Positions 19,251 to 31,584 of a DNA stretch of 64,000 nt are shown one piece after another; the stretch's first letter is position 1, and each line of letters starts with the position of its first letter. Source of the stretch: Siderastrea radians. Its lineage: Eukaryota; Cnidaria; Anthozoa; Scleractinia; Rhizangiidae. The position numbers were made by a program, and so were the translations under genes. The DNA is taken from NCBI GenBank assembly GCA_964017195.1, contig OZ024895.1, positions 24,897,875 through 24,961,874 of the forward strand, in the 5' to 3' direction. A model generated the notes under the pieces. The model did not search any database and was not told where the DNA came from. It saw only the letters and a program-made list of their open reading frames with translations.

Positions 19251-19726
19251 GCAAGAATTGCTTTGTCTGGAATTTTCGTGTTTTCAATGAAGTTGATAAA
19301 GTGCGTAGTGTCTTTGATGTACGAGTCTTGTTTCTTAGCAATAGATTGTAAAAGCGAGTCAACAAAACTAGATATACGTTCTGTTGGACCGCCACTGCAG
19401 CAAACGATAGTTCTGTCGACTGGTACAGGCCTGCATATTTTGGTCAGCGTGTAGAATTCCGGTATTCTAGGCGGATTTTGGCTTTGGTTTAACCACTTGT
19501 GTGTCATAGTGTCAATGTGTTTGTCTTTGAGAACTGTGTTGACAATAGCTTTGACTTTGGTTGTCGGTGAGGATACTATAGGTTCAGAGAGAGGGATACA
19601 AAATTTCTCATTGGAAACTTGTTCGTTGCCCTCTTTGGTTTTGTCAAGAGTGTCCATGACAACAGTGGTAGTCCCCTCGTTGGCTTGTTTAAGGTTAACT
19701 CGTTTGTTTGCACGAAGCGTATTGAG
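19193..19726 (-). pseudogene. PLE reverse transcriptase, fingers and first palm motif
   Basis: Motifs in order: GTTTVVMDTLDK, IPEFYTLTKICRPVP, SGGPTERISSFVDSLLQSIA, SYIKDTTHFINFIENTKIPD and ILATLDV. The last is the palm motif A with its catalytic Asp. The frame then dissolves in short repeats (see the repeat entry). Confidence 0.8.
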
Positions 19727-19729
19727 CGT

Positions 19730-20416
19730 TTATCTCTGCTTTGCTGTAAGGTTGTCTTTAGTATCGGAAAAGACAACTGAAGCAATCCCATGTTTAGTGT
19801 GTTTCAAATAGCTTTCTAGTACCCCTGAGGGTCGCGGTGGTGGCTGCCAACTAGATTTGACGTGGAAGGGGTAAGGTTTGCTCTTTGAATTAGCAAAGAT
19901 ATATTTTAAGCGCACAATGCGATTAAATTGACTTAAGTCTCTTATTAGACTTTTATTTGAGGCTGGTTTAGGAGGGGTGGGAATATATTTGAGGCCTTTG
20001 GAGAGCAAAGCTCTATTGTCAGTAAGAACGATATTTGATAATCTATCATTATTTGGTTTGTACTGAATCTTATGGGCTTTGCGTTTTAGTTGTCGCTTTA
20101 TGCTTTTGCTAATGAGTCGCACGCGGGTGGCACGTGCAGAGTCAGTAGAAAAGACATCTAGATAAATTGGAACTCTTGTTCTATTTTCTCGTTTTGAAAA
20201 TACATTCATTAGAGTTGTCAGCTCATCAAGTTTCGCTTTCAGGTTACAAAGTCTACTATTCAGCTTCTGCCTGCGGCTGGCAGATTTCTGTCTGGCTGTG
20301 TTCCTGTTGACTGATCTGCTGGTGGCGGACTGGAGTCTCCTTTCTGCTTGCTCACGTTTGTTTTGGTCAGGAAACAGGGCAGCGAGCTGGGCTTTGAGAC
20401 TGGATATGGTGTCCAA
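19730..20416 (-). pseudogene. PLE N-terminal region
   Basis: The 228-codon frame has a Lys/Arg-rich helical N-terminus, then NRALLSKGLKYIPTPPKPAS and LIRDLSQFNRIVRLKYIF, the conserved entry motif of Penelope-like proteins, and KSSWQPPPRPSGVLESYL. It ends at a single in-frame TAA. The frame continues after that stop (TLNTLRANKRVNLKQANEGT), so this is one nonsense mutation and not a gene end. Confidence 0.8.
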
Positions 20417-20440
20417 ATCTGCGCTGGCGTTTTTCTCCTG

Positions 20441-20980
20441 TTGTCTGGTAAGCAGCTTAAAGGAGGTCCTGTTCTGCGGTTTGGCAGATCTTGTTCATGG
20501 CAGCTGTAAACTCGGGGTCTGGTCTAATATGTGGCCTGGGCCAGAACTGAAGACCGATCGGACAGGAGGATTTGCTGACGTGTTCTTTTAGAACAGGCAG
20601 AGATTTCAGAGTTTCAAGGGAAGCAATCTTGTTCCTCAGCGTTCTGAAACCCTCTTCGGTCTGTTGACGTTTGGGGTAGGTGGCTGCTTAGAGGATGGGG
20701 TCTTCCTCTGAATCTGAAGTAGTCATCTTGGCTGGGGGACTTGAGCCACATTTACACAGCATCCATTTTGGGCACGGCGCTCCTAAATTATGGTGCACGG
20801 GCCCATGTTTTAAGGCACTGCACTCGGTATTTACACAGCACATTTGCTTCAAATTCACTGCGTGCTCCTTTCTTGAGTGGCACTCCTAATGACAAGAAAG
20901 GGCACTCTTATTTGTGAGCCCTTTGGCCTGTAAATCGGCGGCTTTTAGTTCCTGCACAGGCAAGTGTAGGCCATTTCAAC
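20441..20980. other. Intergenic, no gene recognised
   Basis: This contains the probable PLE 5' flank and the leader of the Harbinger pseudogene. Short direct motifs (TTTACACAGCA at about 20752 and 20830; GGCACTCCTAA/GGCACTC) recur but I could not define element ends. Confidence 0.4.
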
Positions 20981-22250
20981 ATGGCGGACTATCCAGTACG
21001 TTTGCGTCTGGCACTTTTATTGTTTTTTTTAAGTTTAGAAAAACAGAGAAGAGTGGCAGATATTTCCCATGAAACGAGACTGTCAAAGTTTCCAGTCCTC
21101 CGTAAGATGCAAAAACGACAATTTGTACTTTTGCAAGCGATTCTAAGCAGTATTAATCCTCCAAGAACGAGGAAGCTTTGGATGCGTCCTCATTCATTGG
21201 CCTGGTTCGACATGGCAGAGGCATGTCTTACTCAAAAGCAGTGGTACTCAAATTTCTGAGTGAGAAAAGGAACGTTCTCATGTATTCTTCGCGAGACTCA
21301 AGGGGACATGTGTCGCCAGCATACGCAAATGCGACGGGCTGTTTCACCAGAGCATCGATTGGCTATAACATTGTACTTCCTAGTCTCCACAGCGTAGTAC
21401 AGCACCGTCGCCAATCTATTTGGGGTTTCAGTTTCATTTGTTTGCAATGTTATCAAGGAGGTGTACGAAGCTATTAAAATTTGGATGTCCGCAGTAATTT
21501 GTTTTCCAAGTGGGGAGAGTCTGAAAAAAGTTATCTAAGAGTATGAGGAATAATGGGGTTTCCCGATGTATTCCAGTGCCATAGATAGCACCCATATCCC
21601 CATTCTGGCACCAAGCGAGAGTCCTACTGACTCTATCAACAGGAAGAGCTACCACAGCATTCTTATGCAGGCTGTGGTTGATCACACTTACTTGTTTAGA
21701 GACATTGGGATTGGCTGGCCTGGCAGTGTGTAAGATGCACGAGTACTTTCAAATTCTACAATCTTTGGAAAAGGGAAACAACAATGAACTTTTCCCAGAG
21801 AACTGTAGCAAATAAATTTGTGGGCAAAGCATAAAACCTGTTTTACTTGGGGATCCAGCGTATCCTTTGATGTCGTGGTTAATGAAGCCATACCCAGAAA
21901 ACAATACAACACCAATGAAGGAAAGCAAGTTTAATCACCGCTTGAGCAGTGCTAGGATGACTATTGAAAATACCCTTGGAACGTTGAAAAGTAGATTCCC
22001 AAGATTTGCCAAACGCGTGGACGTGGAGGTGTCTTATCTTGTCACTGTGGTATCAGCTCCGTGTGTTCTACACAACATATGCGAAATGCAAACAATAAAT
22101 CCCTTTCTCTGTGGCAAACAGACACTGAAGCTGTTGATGAGCCGTTGGAGTTTGACCATGGTGAAATTGTCATAAGAGATGCTGCTGACGTCCATGGAGC
22201 ATTGGCTGAATACTTGATGACTTAGTGGTGCATCATCCATTTTGAGGATT
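20981..22250 (+). pseudogene. PIF/Harbinger transposase pseudogene (HARBI1-like, DDE_Tnp_4)
   Basis: Translation from ATG 20981 gives an N-terminal helical region and RKLWMRPHSLAWFDMAEACL, then after frameshifts SVSFVCNVIKEVYEAI, SSAIDSTHIPILAPSES (first catalytic Asp), HSILMQAVVDHTYLFRDI, LLGDPAYPLMSWLMKPYPEN (second Asp) and ARMTIENTLGTLKSRFPRFA (catalytic Glu). This is the DDE order of Harbinger transposases. Several in-frame stops (for example near 21530, 21550, 21812) and frameshifts kill it. Family role: cut-and-paste transposition with a Myb-like partner. I did not find its inverted repeats. Confidence 0.85.
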
Positions 22251-24300
22251 CTGGACTTAAACTTTTATGTTTAATGGCGCACTGGTTGAAGTCCAGATAC
22301 AGATTTTCAGGATTTCAGTTTGCTGGTGCACTTGGAATTTTGAATCAGAATGAGTTCTTGCTAGGTAGAAACTTCTTTTTGGATGGAATCACCTTAAGAG
22401 AGACTCTGCCTTTTATAACTGAAGGGTTTTGTATGAAAGGGGTTTCATTGATGGTTTTGGCCAAAGTAAAAGCAAACAGACCCACCAACCATTCCAATCA
22501 CTGTTGAAAAGACAAAATCCACAGTGCATGCCAAAGCTGAGCAGGTTGGGAGCTGCTTTTGTTAATTTGTTGTCCAAAATCATCAATAACAGTCCTCCTG
22601 CACCAAGCCCTTTTAACGGCTTATGAGAGAACTCCATGTGCTCCTCTTTGGGAGCTCAACTAGGGAGAGTGTTTATTGGAGACAAGGTGCTTATTTCTGT
22701 TTCTGAACAATACCAGGAATTTATTAATCAAACAATGCGGGTTCAGCATGGGTATAGGTAACGCAAAAGTCAGGGTAGATTTTTCTATTCACAAATACGT
22801 TTTTCTATGTTGATGCTTTACTATCACTATTATCAATCACAAAACTTGCATTTTGAAGGACTTTTAGGACAGGGCCGGAGCGTTTGGACTATAGAGGGCA
22901 TTAGAGGTGCTTATTGGCACAAAGGAACTTTGTAATTGGAACAAGGACACTAATAAACAGAAGCATTCAAGGTTAGAAAGGAAACTCTAAACTACCAAGG
23001 GAATGTATTCCCAGTAACCGTCCCATTTGGTGAGGTCAGACATTTTATGCCAAGTCGATCAATTGAGAGGGAAGAGCATTCCTCCCGTACCTTTGGACAA
23101 TGGGTAACAGCATTTGCTAGTTACACTTTAGCCTACAACCACCAATCCTCCCTCCCCCGCAAAAAAGGGGAAAATGAATGTTCCACAGGTTAATTAACTG
23201 CTTGGTTTGTTATTGTTCATTAGTTTGCAGTGTGTATCAAACTCATGCCTGAGTAATGTGTTTCTTTACAGTTTTTCCCATTTTTGGCCTTTGTGATATT
23301 ATTTTGATGCAAGCTAAATATTGTCTGAAAAAAGTAAAGAGTGTACTGGATACATGTACCATATGCAGTATTTGAAAGAAAAAAAATCCCGTTTTCTTCG
23401 AAATACCCAAGTATTTAATTTGTAACTTTATTTGAGCAGATATCAGACAGAACATACCTTGGTTGGTTGTACGGGATGCAAATTTACTGGGAGGTTTTAA
23501 CATTATGATGTAATGGTGAGCCTGTCTCCTTATGCCAAGCATGCTTTCTCTGCCCTACCTTGTGAAAGACATCCAGTCAAAGGGCAGGATCTCTCATAAC
23601 TTTGTATGTGTTTGTGATTGGGGAGACGGAGCTCATTAACAACTGTCCCAAGAAAGAGCTAGAAAAAAGGCACCATCATATTTCTAGCATTCTACACAAG
23701 ATGACATGTATAAGTCAATATTGAGGCAGACACTGATAGGATCAATGTACAAATTGATTTACATCATGGGCTTGAATAATCTGCCTTTCAAATGAAGAGC
23801 GCAAAGTTAAAAATAGGAAACTTCATCTGAAAACCTAATTACAATTTGATTAATACGTTGTCTTCATGTATCAGCCATTCACAGTAATAACGCATCTCAC
23901 AGTGGAAATCGACATTACTTTTTTAATGTTTCCCTATCGCAACCAGATTCTTTAAGCCATGCCAGAATTCCAAAACATCTGGCCTCACTTTTTTATTTTC
24001 TGGGCCCCGTTGTTCAAAGCATGATTACACTAACCTGGGATTAGCGTGAATTTTCATTTCAGTTTGATTAATAATCAATAAAATCGTTTCCAAAATGTTT
24101 TTGCCCTTCAATTTTGAATTAGTTTTCTTTACCTTTACCTTTAGCTTTAGCTTTAGCTTAATTAGCTTTTGAAAACGTTTTCAACGATCATGGATCAGCA
24201 AGCAACCTGGCCTTGGAAGCAAAGAGAGAGAGATAAGAAGTCTGTGTGACTGTTGATAGACACATGCGTGATTATCCAATTACTTAATTATCCAAAGAAA
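22251..24300. other. No gene recognised; Harbinger 3' flank and unassigned DNA
   Basis: Short frames at 22274-22507 (+) and 22429-22626 (+) are open but match no family I know; they may be the tail of the Harbinger element. The rest, to 24300, has no credible ORF. A GGGCCCCGTTGTTCAAAGC-like stretch at about 24001 resembles termini of widespread animal inverted repeats, and a (TTTAGC)n/(TTTACC)n run lies at 24127-24170. Confidence 0.4.
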
Positions 24301-24316
24301 ATTTGGCTGCCATATC

Positions 24317-24500
24317 CACAATCGTAGACAAAACTAGTTGAGACAAACGGAATTAGCGAGCGTATTTCTTAGATTCCCTGTATCGAAACACCGACAAGAT
24401 CGCAGAAATGCTTTCCCTCCCCCCTCCCCTCAATGTTGTTTGGAACGACTGAGGATTCATCAGGGGGTTTTGGTGGCAAAGCAACATTGACAACAGGAAA
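24317..24500 (+). repeat. Diverged copy of a short inverted-repeat element
   Basis: About 180 bp starting at TAGACAAAACTAGTTGAGAC and including ACTGAGGATTCATC and GGTGGCAAAGCAACATTGA is repeated at 24947-25080. The right inverted arm is not visible here, so this copy is truncated or was rearranged with the 24947 copy. Confidence 0.65.
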
Positions 24501-24946
24501 AACCAGGAATCAGGAAAAACCTACAATTTTATGTGAGCGTGCGCAGATTACTACAGCTCGTATCATCAGCACGCGCGCGGTCATAAAACAATAGGGAGCC
24601 ACCTTAAACGGTATTTTCGTACATTCTGAGAAAATTTTCCACTGGAATTTTATTCTAAAATATCCACCAGAAAAATAGGGAGATCCTCGGATGGGAATAC
24701 CATTAGTGCTAGCGTTCAAAATGTGTCGGCAGTTTGTAACCTATACCGATGATATTATTGCACGCGTACGAGTTGTTACCAACGAAAAATAATGCATGTT
24801 TATTTTTGGCCGTAAAATTTTTATGTCAATATTTATTTTACCAAAAACGGTTTTAAAAAACCCGCTTTGGTGAATCCCACAAAGAATATGATTGAGGACT
24901 TCTGGAAGCAGCGCATATCCTGTACAATCGGGGAAACCCTCTGTAC

Positions 24947-25124
24947 ACAATCCTGGACAAAACTAGTTGAGACAAATGCAATCAGCGAGCGTATTTCTCC
25001 CTCCCCTCAATCAATGTTGTTTTGGAAGGACTGAGGATTCATCAAGGGGTTTTTGGTGGCAAAGCAACATTGATAAGGGGGGGAGGGATTCCGAAGTGTC
25101 TCAACAGTTTTGTCCGAGATTGCA
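24947..25124 (+). mobile_element. MITE-like element, about 178 bp, with 25-base inverted ends
   Basis: The left arm at 24947-24974 (GGACAAAACTAGTTGAGACA) and the right arm at 25097-25124, read inverted (GGACAAAACTGTTGAGACA), match over about 25 bases. The body matches the 24317-24500 copy. No coding capacity. Confidence 0.7.
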
Positions 25125-28100
25125 GGTTTATTTGGAATTTTGCATTCTTCAGTTGAACAGCAGCCTATTGAAACAACAATTATGAATTACTGAAATATCA
25201 CTGAACCTAGCCTCACTATATGCTTTTAATCACGACTGAAAAAGGTTTACCGGGGCAACTGCCTTGGTTGCCTCAATACTGGCTACCGGCCTGACAGGAT
25301 AATTGTGCGTGCTATAGAATGTGGATCTGGTGCCCGGTTTAAGGTGCAAGGTTTACTCAAAAGGTTTGACAGTATCTAAAACAGAAGTTTAACATCGGAA
25401 AAGAAACTGGTAGGAAAGAAGACTCACTGCGGGTCTTCCATGTGTCGATCCCATCTTTAATTGCGAGGTACTTGTCAGGCATTCTGTCTCTGCTGCTGCT
25501 GCTGCTCCGGTCGAACTTTGATCTTGCAGTGTCAATGTCTCGAAGTGAGCAACCCAGTCTCTCTTTAATTTACCATAGAAACTCTTTCGCACGATGGGAT
25601 TGCACGATGATCAAACATAGCCATATGCAGGTCTAGGTCCGACTGACTGTGAAACTCTTCAGTGCAGGACAACTGAAAAAACCCTTCAGTGCAGGAAGAC
25701 TAGAAAACGAACTGTTCAGTGCAGAACTCTTCAGGACATTCGAAGAGCTTGTCCTCGCTGAGATCAGCTTTGTTTTGCCCTGCAAACTTTCGTTCATTAG
25801 TAGAATAGAATAGAATCTCCTCTTTGAGACCTGTTTTTCTCTGGGGAGAAATTACAACGTCACTACATAGAGTTATGTTGTAATTGTTGTAATTTCCTTA
25901 CCAACATTAAAGGCTTTCTATACGGGTAGGCCCTCTTGGATAAAGTCAGAGTTGTGGAGGTTGCTGAAATTTGGAATCCTGTTCATCTTCAGTGTTATGT
26001 GCTGCTGCTTAACAATACATACCATTGCTGTCGTTCTCTTAAGCAGTCCCTCATACCTTGAGCAGGGACATCGTGACCTCCATTGAGGCCATTCTTTGTT
26101 TTCCTTCTTAGGAGTGGAGAAGTTCCCTTTGCTTTCCTTTGTAATTTTGGTAATGCTAACTGCCTCCCTAACAGCTATTCTACCCTTCCACATCGTCTTT
26201 TTGCTGGTAGCTGTTTGCCTTCACCTTTGTTGTCGTCCTCGTTCTTGTTGTCATCTTCCTCTTCAACTTTATATGGGCCACCAGCTATAGTGCCCAGTTT
26301 TTTGGACAAAAGACGTAGTGTCTTGTGTGGCTTTCATTGAAGAGAACTGAATACTCAATTAAAAGGAATGATCCATAGCAATAGCCTCTCGTCGCCTTGG
26401 CATTTAAACGACAAAAAAAATCATCGTTGACGGAATTAAAAATTGAGTTCAAGTTAGGCAACTGGGGATGCTTACCGCTACTTTTCCATTCTCACTAGCA
26501 ACCCCAGTCAATTCAGTATGATCTACATCCCCCTCTTCCAAAAAGATAAATCTCGTTTTATTTTCCACTAACGCTCTGGGAAAAACCCACTCCATCTTAA
26601 AAGAAAGCACACCTTAGAGCACCCTTACATGCACTCGACAAAACCAGGCTCAAGCATGGCCTCTTTCTTGTGGCAAATAAGTCTCTAGCAGTTATATGTC
26701 ATTTGTTATAACCAGCTTCAAAAAACTCCATGCACCTTTCAGCCTCGGAACAAAAACTGCGCAAACTTGTGGTAGCCTTGGACCATTCTCATGCACTTCT
26801 CACGCTTATCCAAGGAGTGTTTGCTTTTAATCGTTCTTCAGTTTTGTAAAAGACAACAGATGGATAATGTTCCTGTTCAACAAAAGGTACGGTGTCATTA
26901 TTTACAGCAACTATTCCATTGTGTTGACACTTTTTCCACAGTATTAGCAAATTTTTCTTCCCCAGTTGAGTTCAGATCTTGGCTTACTCAATATTACTCA
27001 ACAATTAGTCTACTCTAAAACTTATATTAACAATAACAACAAAATTGCTTCTTCAACAGGTTAATTTCGCTGGTGCTTACGATGGCAAGATTTACGCCGA
27101 AAAATATATCTTGAGAAACTTAGTTTATAAATTAATAGGCATAGCATCATATAAAAATGTCTTACGTTTTGTACTTTTCAGACCGACGCTAACCCATACA
27201 AGTTCGTTAAAGCTGACCATATTAAAGAAGTTGAGGAAAAGAAAAACTGCAGGATTCGTAAAACGTGTGCCTCATTTGCAACGCTCAACAGACATGCTTA
27301 CTTGAACCGAATGTATAGTGCACGGTTGTTAAGCATACATTACGTCATAAGATAGATATTGATTGGTGTGATGCATCATAACATGCGTCCATGGTTATTA
27401 ACCTTACAACAGACCTGTAAAAAGGAGCAGGCTATTCTGTTTACCTCACAATACTGCACGTTTGTTACGTTTGCACGGTTATTAAGCATACATTGCATCA
27501 TTAAATAGATAAATTGTTGGCGTAAAGTATCGCTGTATGCGCATGTGGATATTATGTGCATAATGCATTAAAAGGTACATAAGAATATTTAAACTAGAAC
27601 TGTTAAGTTTCTGTTAGAGATTTCCTTGCCAAATTGGACAGTAAAAAACCTGTGTACTCTGAATAATTATTTAGAACTGAGAATCGTACTCACCAAACGG
27701 GCGAGTGATCATTGGTTGGCACTCGCTTGGCGCCTCTGACATGCGCATTCCATTTTGGCATTCCATTTTGGCATGCAATTCATGGCGTAATGAGGTAAAC
27801 TGATGCGATGACACCAGTTAAATTAGAGAATGGACCCATTAGATGAAGTTTGACACAAGACTTAACTGATCTCAACATACAGATGGAGTTCCCTTTGGTA
27901 TGCGTTTTACAAGGCTAATGGCTTCAGAATTGTGAGGGAACCAGGTGGAGCTAGGGGACCATTTTTTGTAGTTTAACTTCGTCGCTACATTTAGTGATCT
28001 ATGATTTTAGAACAGAAACAATGAGAAGTTAACCTCGTCAATAACGTGAATATTAAAAGAGTGCCTTTGTTGTCACAATCCCCAACTAAACTATTAGAAT

Positions 28101-28320
28101 TTGAATCATATTAATCTAACACATCTTTAGATTAATCTTCGTTCCCAAAATAAAAACATAAACTTCAAAGGATGTCAAAATACAGCAAAACCACGGATCT
28201 ATTATCATTAAGCACTGCAGTGATTCGTAAAGCTTTCATCTTTATTTGGCGGTCACACTCCAAAGACTGCTTTTACAGGTGGTTTGTTGTCTGTTTTGTG
28301 TAAGATGAAAAATACTGGTG
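25125..28320. other. No recognised gene; one exon-like ORF near 27.2 kb
   Basis: I saw no domain here. One candidate exon on plus (27181-27360) follows a good acceptor (TTTTGTACTTTTCAG) and reads DANPYKFVKADHIKEVEEKK, then NCRIRKTCASF and on to a stop. A minus-strand basic region at 26193-25918 is also unidentified. Repeated TTCAGTGCAG words lie at 25660-25735. Confidence 0.35.
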
Positions 28321-28334
28321 GTCTATATTTTTAC

Positions 28335-28478
28335 CTTGAACTGATGTTGATTTATATATCCAGTTAGATCTGCCTCAGCATACCTCTCCATCCACTTTTT
28401 CACAACATACATAAAAGTAAGCAGTGAAACGTGGATAAATGGGGAGTGACTAAGGCCGATCTCCTTTACCAACTCCAG
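28335..28478 (-). CDS. Candidate exon of a minus-strand spliced gene
   Basis: The frame reads LVKEIGLSHSPFIHVSLLTF, then VVKKWMERYAEADLTGYINQ and HQFK, ending at a GTAAAAAT donor-like site. The composition looks coding. The 5' border is unclear. It lies downstream of the better supported exons at 29.5-30.0 kb on the same strand and could belong to the same gene. I do not recognise the protein. Confidence 0.35.
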
Positions 28479-29108
28479 CAGGATTAAGATACACGAAAAA
28501 AGGGGATACACGAGAGATACACGATTATCAAGGATCCACGTCTCCGTGTGTGTGCCCCACCATAAGATTTCCTGATCTAGGGAATGAAAATAACAATTTC
28601 GTTATTAGATGGGCCCAGGCTTGACTTGGCTTTTGCCCTGCAAACATTTCCTCGTAGTAGGGTCACAATATTCTAGATGGGGATGTAAGAGGGCTTAAGT
28701 TTTGACTTTGGTTTTCTGAAGAACATTTCAGGGTACCCTTGGTAGAGTTTGGTAGTTGATCAAAAGTTAGATGCTTATAATAAAAAGGGGACAGGACTGT
28801 CTATATTCAAGTGAGTTTTTGGACATTAGATGGACAAAGCTGCATGAATTAAGAGCTGAAAACGAAATGGGAAAGCCCCAATGAATACTCTTATGCAAAT
28901 AAAGTGGAAAGTAGGGAGAGCGCAAAGCGATGAAATAATTCATCAACAACAGAATCTGGCATTTTTCTAAGAAAGAAGGCATGTTTTCTAAGCAACAAAT
29001 AAACAAAACATTGAGTGGCAATTTAAACAACTGCATTGAGTTATTCGATAAACCTAAAAACTCAAAGAGATGTACTAAATTTGTTGTAAGATATACTAAT
29101 GGACATAC

Positions 29109-29199
29109 CTTTTTATCACAACTGTCAATGAGATGTTCTTCATCGTTTTCAAATTCTGTCCCTCATGAATAGAGCAATCTCCTTCCACAGAGAGCACAC
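29109..29199 (-). CDS. Possible exon with acceptor and donor, frame problem
   Basis: The AG acceptor at 29200-29202 and the donor AAG|GTATGT at 29109-29104 are both good. If it follows exon 29518-29720 in phase 0 it hits TGA after 16 codons. In another frame it reads EFENDEEHLIDSCDKK. Either the exon is terminal, or frameshifted, or the splice choice differs. Confidence 0.3.
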
Positions 29200-29517
29200 C
29201 TGTTACACAACATTGAAAGAGTTAATAAGAAGTTAGAGTGCTGAAACATACATGTGTGTGTTGATGAGACATAGCTTCTTGAACTCATGATAGAGTAGTC
29301 CACAAAAATTAATGACCATTTGGGTCTGGTCAGGTTTAATCTTAATTAATACTCAGTCACACACTGAAATCATTTTTATATTCTTGATTGCATATTAAAA
29401 CTAATCTTAATGGGAGTAAACAAGTTGCATTTTTGTTATTCTGCCAGTAGGGAAAGAAGGGGGTGAAGATAGGAAAAAAGAAAGGAAAAGGCAGAGAAAA
29501 GGACTTAAAAAGCTCAC

Positions 29518-29720
29518 CTTGATCAAAAATTCCTTTGTTAGGCGGCCTGCATAGGAGCTAAGTTCTTTACTTCCCTCTCTCTGCAGCAGCTTATTCTCCT
29601 GTCCCTTTCTGGCTTTGGATGCTGGTCGAGTGGGTTGATATAGTTCTTTGAATTCACTTTCAATTTCTCTTCCCTTCCCGTGCCACATTTCCTTTTGATT
29701 TTCTATCTCTTTTGCAAAAT
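29518..29720 (-). CDS. Internal exon of an unidentified spliced gene (203 nt)
   Basis: Acceptor TTATTTACATAG and donor AAG|GTGAGC are both near consensus. With the one leftover base from the exon at 29934-30015 the frame is exactly 68 codons: DFAKEIENQKEMWHGKGREI, then ESEFKELYQPTRPASKARKG and a helical, charged tail LLQREGSKELSSYAGRLTKE. The phase match between two independently bounded exons is strong evidence of a real gene. The charged helical composition suggests a coiled coil. I do not recognise the family. Confidence 0.6.
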
Positions 29721-29933
29721 CTATGTAAATAAAAGTGACCAAAACACACTAGATAAGCCATACTACCATATTTTCTTATTAGTTTCAAAGCATATCATAT
29801 TGGACAGATATAAATACACGGAAAGAAGGGTCAAAAAGGCTGTGGGTACATCTAGAACAACAATATTAAATGGTTTCATTTTCTTCTCTTCAAATTAAAA
29901 ACCCTGATCTCTTTTCTTTTTTCATTAAACTAC

Positions 29934-30015
29934 CTGAATTTTCCAACTTGATTTGTTCAAGTCTTGTCCCAAAATCTCTGACATAAATCCCACTCTCCAA
30001 CATCTCACTGTAGTA
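29934..30015 (-). CDS. Internal exon upstream of 29518-29720 (82 nt)
   Basis: Acceptor TTGGAACTTGACAG, then YYSEMLESGIYVRDFGTRLE and QIKLENS, donor TTCAG|GTAGTT. It ends in phase 1 and joins the next exon in frame (Ser-Asp across the junction). Exon A and exon B are separated by a 213-bp intron. Upstream exons, including a start, were not found. Confidence 0.6.
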
Positions 30016-30624
30016 CTGTCAAGTTCCAAAAAAAAATCAATAGACCTGTTTAAAATCAGTTAAATATAATTAACTCTTGGTCAACTTGGTCACTATCTTG
30101 GGAACCAAGTCCGTAAACAACTGTTTTCACAATACTTCACCATTTCAGTTTAAATGAGAGTAAACATAACTTTCTGTTAATTCTGGGGAATGAAAAAGTC
30201 CAAATGTAAAACACATTTACTGATATCATTTTAGTGACCAGTCAAAGGAGTCGCAACTGTCATGATGACGATTATTACAAAACGATGGCCCAATGATTTA
30301 TCCCCTTTAAAAATAAGTATCACTGCCAAAAATCACCTTTTGTCGTGCCTCACAGAAAGATATTTTGTTCAATATACATAGTTTGGCAGCTTCAGTATCT
30401 TGAAAGTTTTGAAGATGGTAAGGACTTCTCAACTTCAATGGCACCCAAAATTTCACGCTCTGTTCTTCCTAAAAACAAGAAAAGCCCCAGGGGCATTAAC
30501 CCCGCCATTGTTCTCGCTCTCCTCGTTCCTTCGATGGCAGGAACTTCCACTACGTCGATTGCACCATCAAATGCAATTGAGAGTGTGCCCGCTCATCGGT
30601 CAGCGGATGGATACCTCCCAGCTT

Positions 30625-30697
30625 GGCCTCGTAGCTCAGTTGGTAGAGCGACGGTGATCTAATCCGAAGGCGTTGGGTTCAAATCCTGCGGTGGTCA
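30625..30697 (+). tRNA. tRNA-derived SINE head (not a functional tRNA)
   Basis: GGCCTCGTAGCTCAGTTGG gives a perfect A box and D-arm, and GGGTTCAAATCC a B box. The acceptor ends do not pair (GGCCTCG against a GTGGTCA 3' side) and the anticodon arm (CGGTGATCTAATCCG) is irregular. A TTTTT run follows at 30702. Very similar tRNA-derived repeats are, to my knowledge, widespread in cnidarian genomes. Confidence 0.7.
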
Positions 30698-30849
30698 AAA
30701 ATTTTTCCTTGATCCTGGTTCTCACTTCTAATTTCTCTTTTTAAGGTTTGTGGTCGGGGGGAATTATGGAGGGCAGTATTGCTTACTTCTTGGCACTCAT
30801 ACATACACTTTGCATCATAACTACTATAAGCTTAATAGCAATCACGAGT

Positions 30850-31300
30850 TCGTGCCAGCTTTCAAATTAAAGCTCGCTAGCACATTCGTCCTTGCTCTTG
30901 TCGAAGAGAAGTTAACCCCATTGAATTCCTTGTAGTTTTCCCTAAAGATTGTGGCGAAGCAAAGCAAAAGTGCCAAGAAATGCAAGCATTTCAATATTGA
31001 ATAATGTCTGTTTAGCAGGCTCGGGTATCGAATCGGCGCCTCTCAAAGCTTGTTATCATCTTTGTCCTTGCTCTCGTCGAAGAGATTTCTAGGCCATTGT
31101 ACCCCTAGTAATTTTCTACACCGTCTTTCATGAAGATTTTAGCGAATCGATCTTAAACGACTGGAGACATTGCTTATGTTGATCGAAAGTCTGCAACACA
31201 TATTGGTTTGGCCGAGTGAAGTCTGGGGCAAGTGACTACCCAAAAAAAAATGGGTATTACTGGACCCCGTCCTCACGGCGGGGTAAAAAGAGAGATAATT
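30850..31300 (+). repeat. Two diverged direct copies of a repeat also present inverted at 47.5-47.8 kb
   Basis: Copy 1 (about 30880-30950) and copy 2 (31050-31300) share TTCGTCCTTGCTCTTGTCGA followed by a CCATTG...CC(T)TAGTAATTTTC block. Copy 2 extends through TTTGGCCGAGTGAAGTCTGG and GGCAAGTGA to GGCGGGGTAA. The minus strand of 47535-47830 aligns to copy 2 along its length with scattered differences. Family unknown. Confidence 0.65.
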
Positions 31301-31584
31301 TAAATTATAAGCTGTTTTTTTTTGCTGTACAATCAATACATGCTGAGAAGTGAATAATAACAAATACATATTTACTGTAAGTACAGAACAGGTAATTTTC
31401 TGTTAGGCAATTTTAATACGAACATTTAAGGGACAGCTGAGCGTCTGTATTGTGGAGGCTGCTTTAGTACAGAGGTATGGGAATGAAAATGCACATAGAA
31501 ATGGTTTTTCACCAGACCTTGCTTTGACAGAGGCTTGAGGCAACTCAGAAGATAATATTTTATTTGAATGAATGTATGACTGAC

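Larger units (their letters stand above)
18260..20440 (-). mobile_element. Penelope-like element (PLE), RT without recognisable GIY-YIG
   Basis: Three consecutive minus-strand ORFs encode one PLE protein: N-terminal coiled region (20416-19730), RT fingers (19657-19193) and RT palm/thumb (19082-18690), with a C-terminal extension at 18459-18271. Family motifs are clear throughout. The GIY-YIG endonuclease expected after the RT is absent: the sequence passes into LINE-A ORF1 near 18.26 kb. It is either 3' truncated by LINE-A or an endonuclease-less PLE. Inactivated by a stop at 19727-19729 and by repeat expansion at about 19100-19250. Confidence 0.8.

Noticed and set aside
29407..29742. Single-exon 111-codon gene on minus
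   Set aside because: The frame runs through an acceptor and a donor; only the 29518-29720 part is coding in the spliced model, and the rest is intron.
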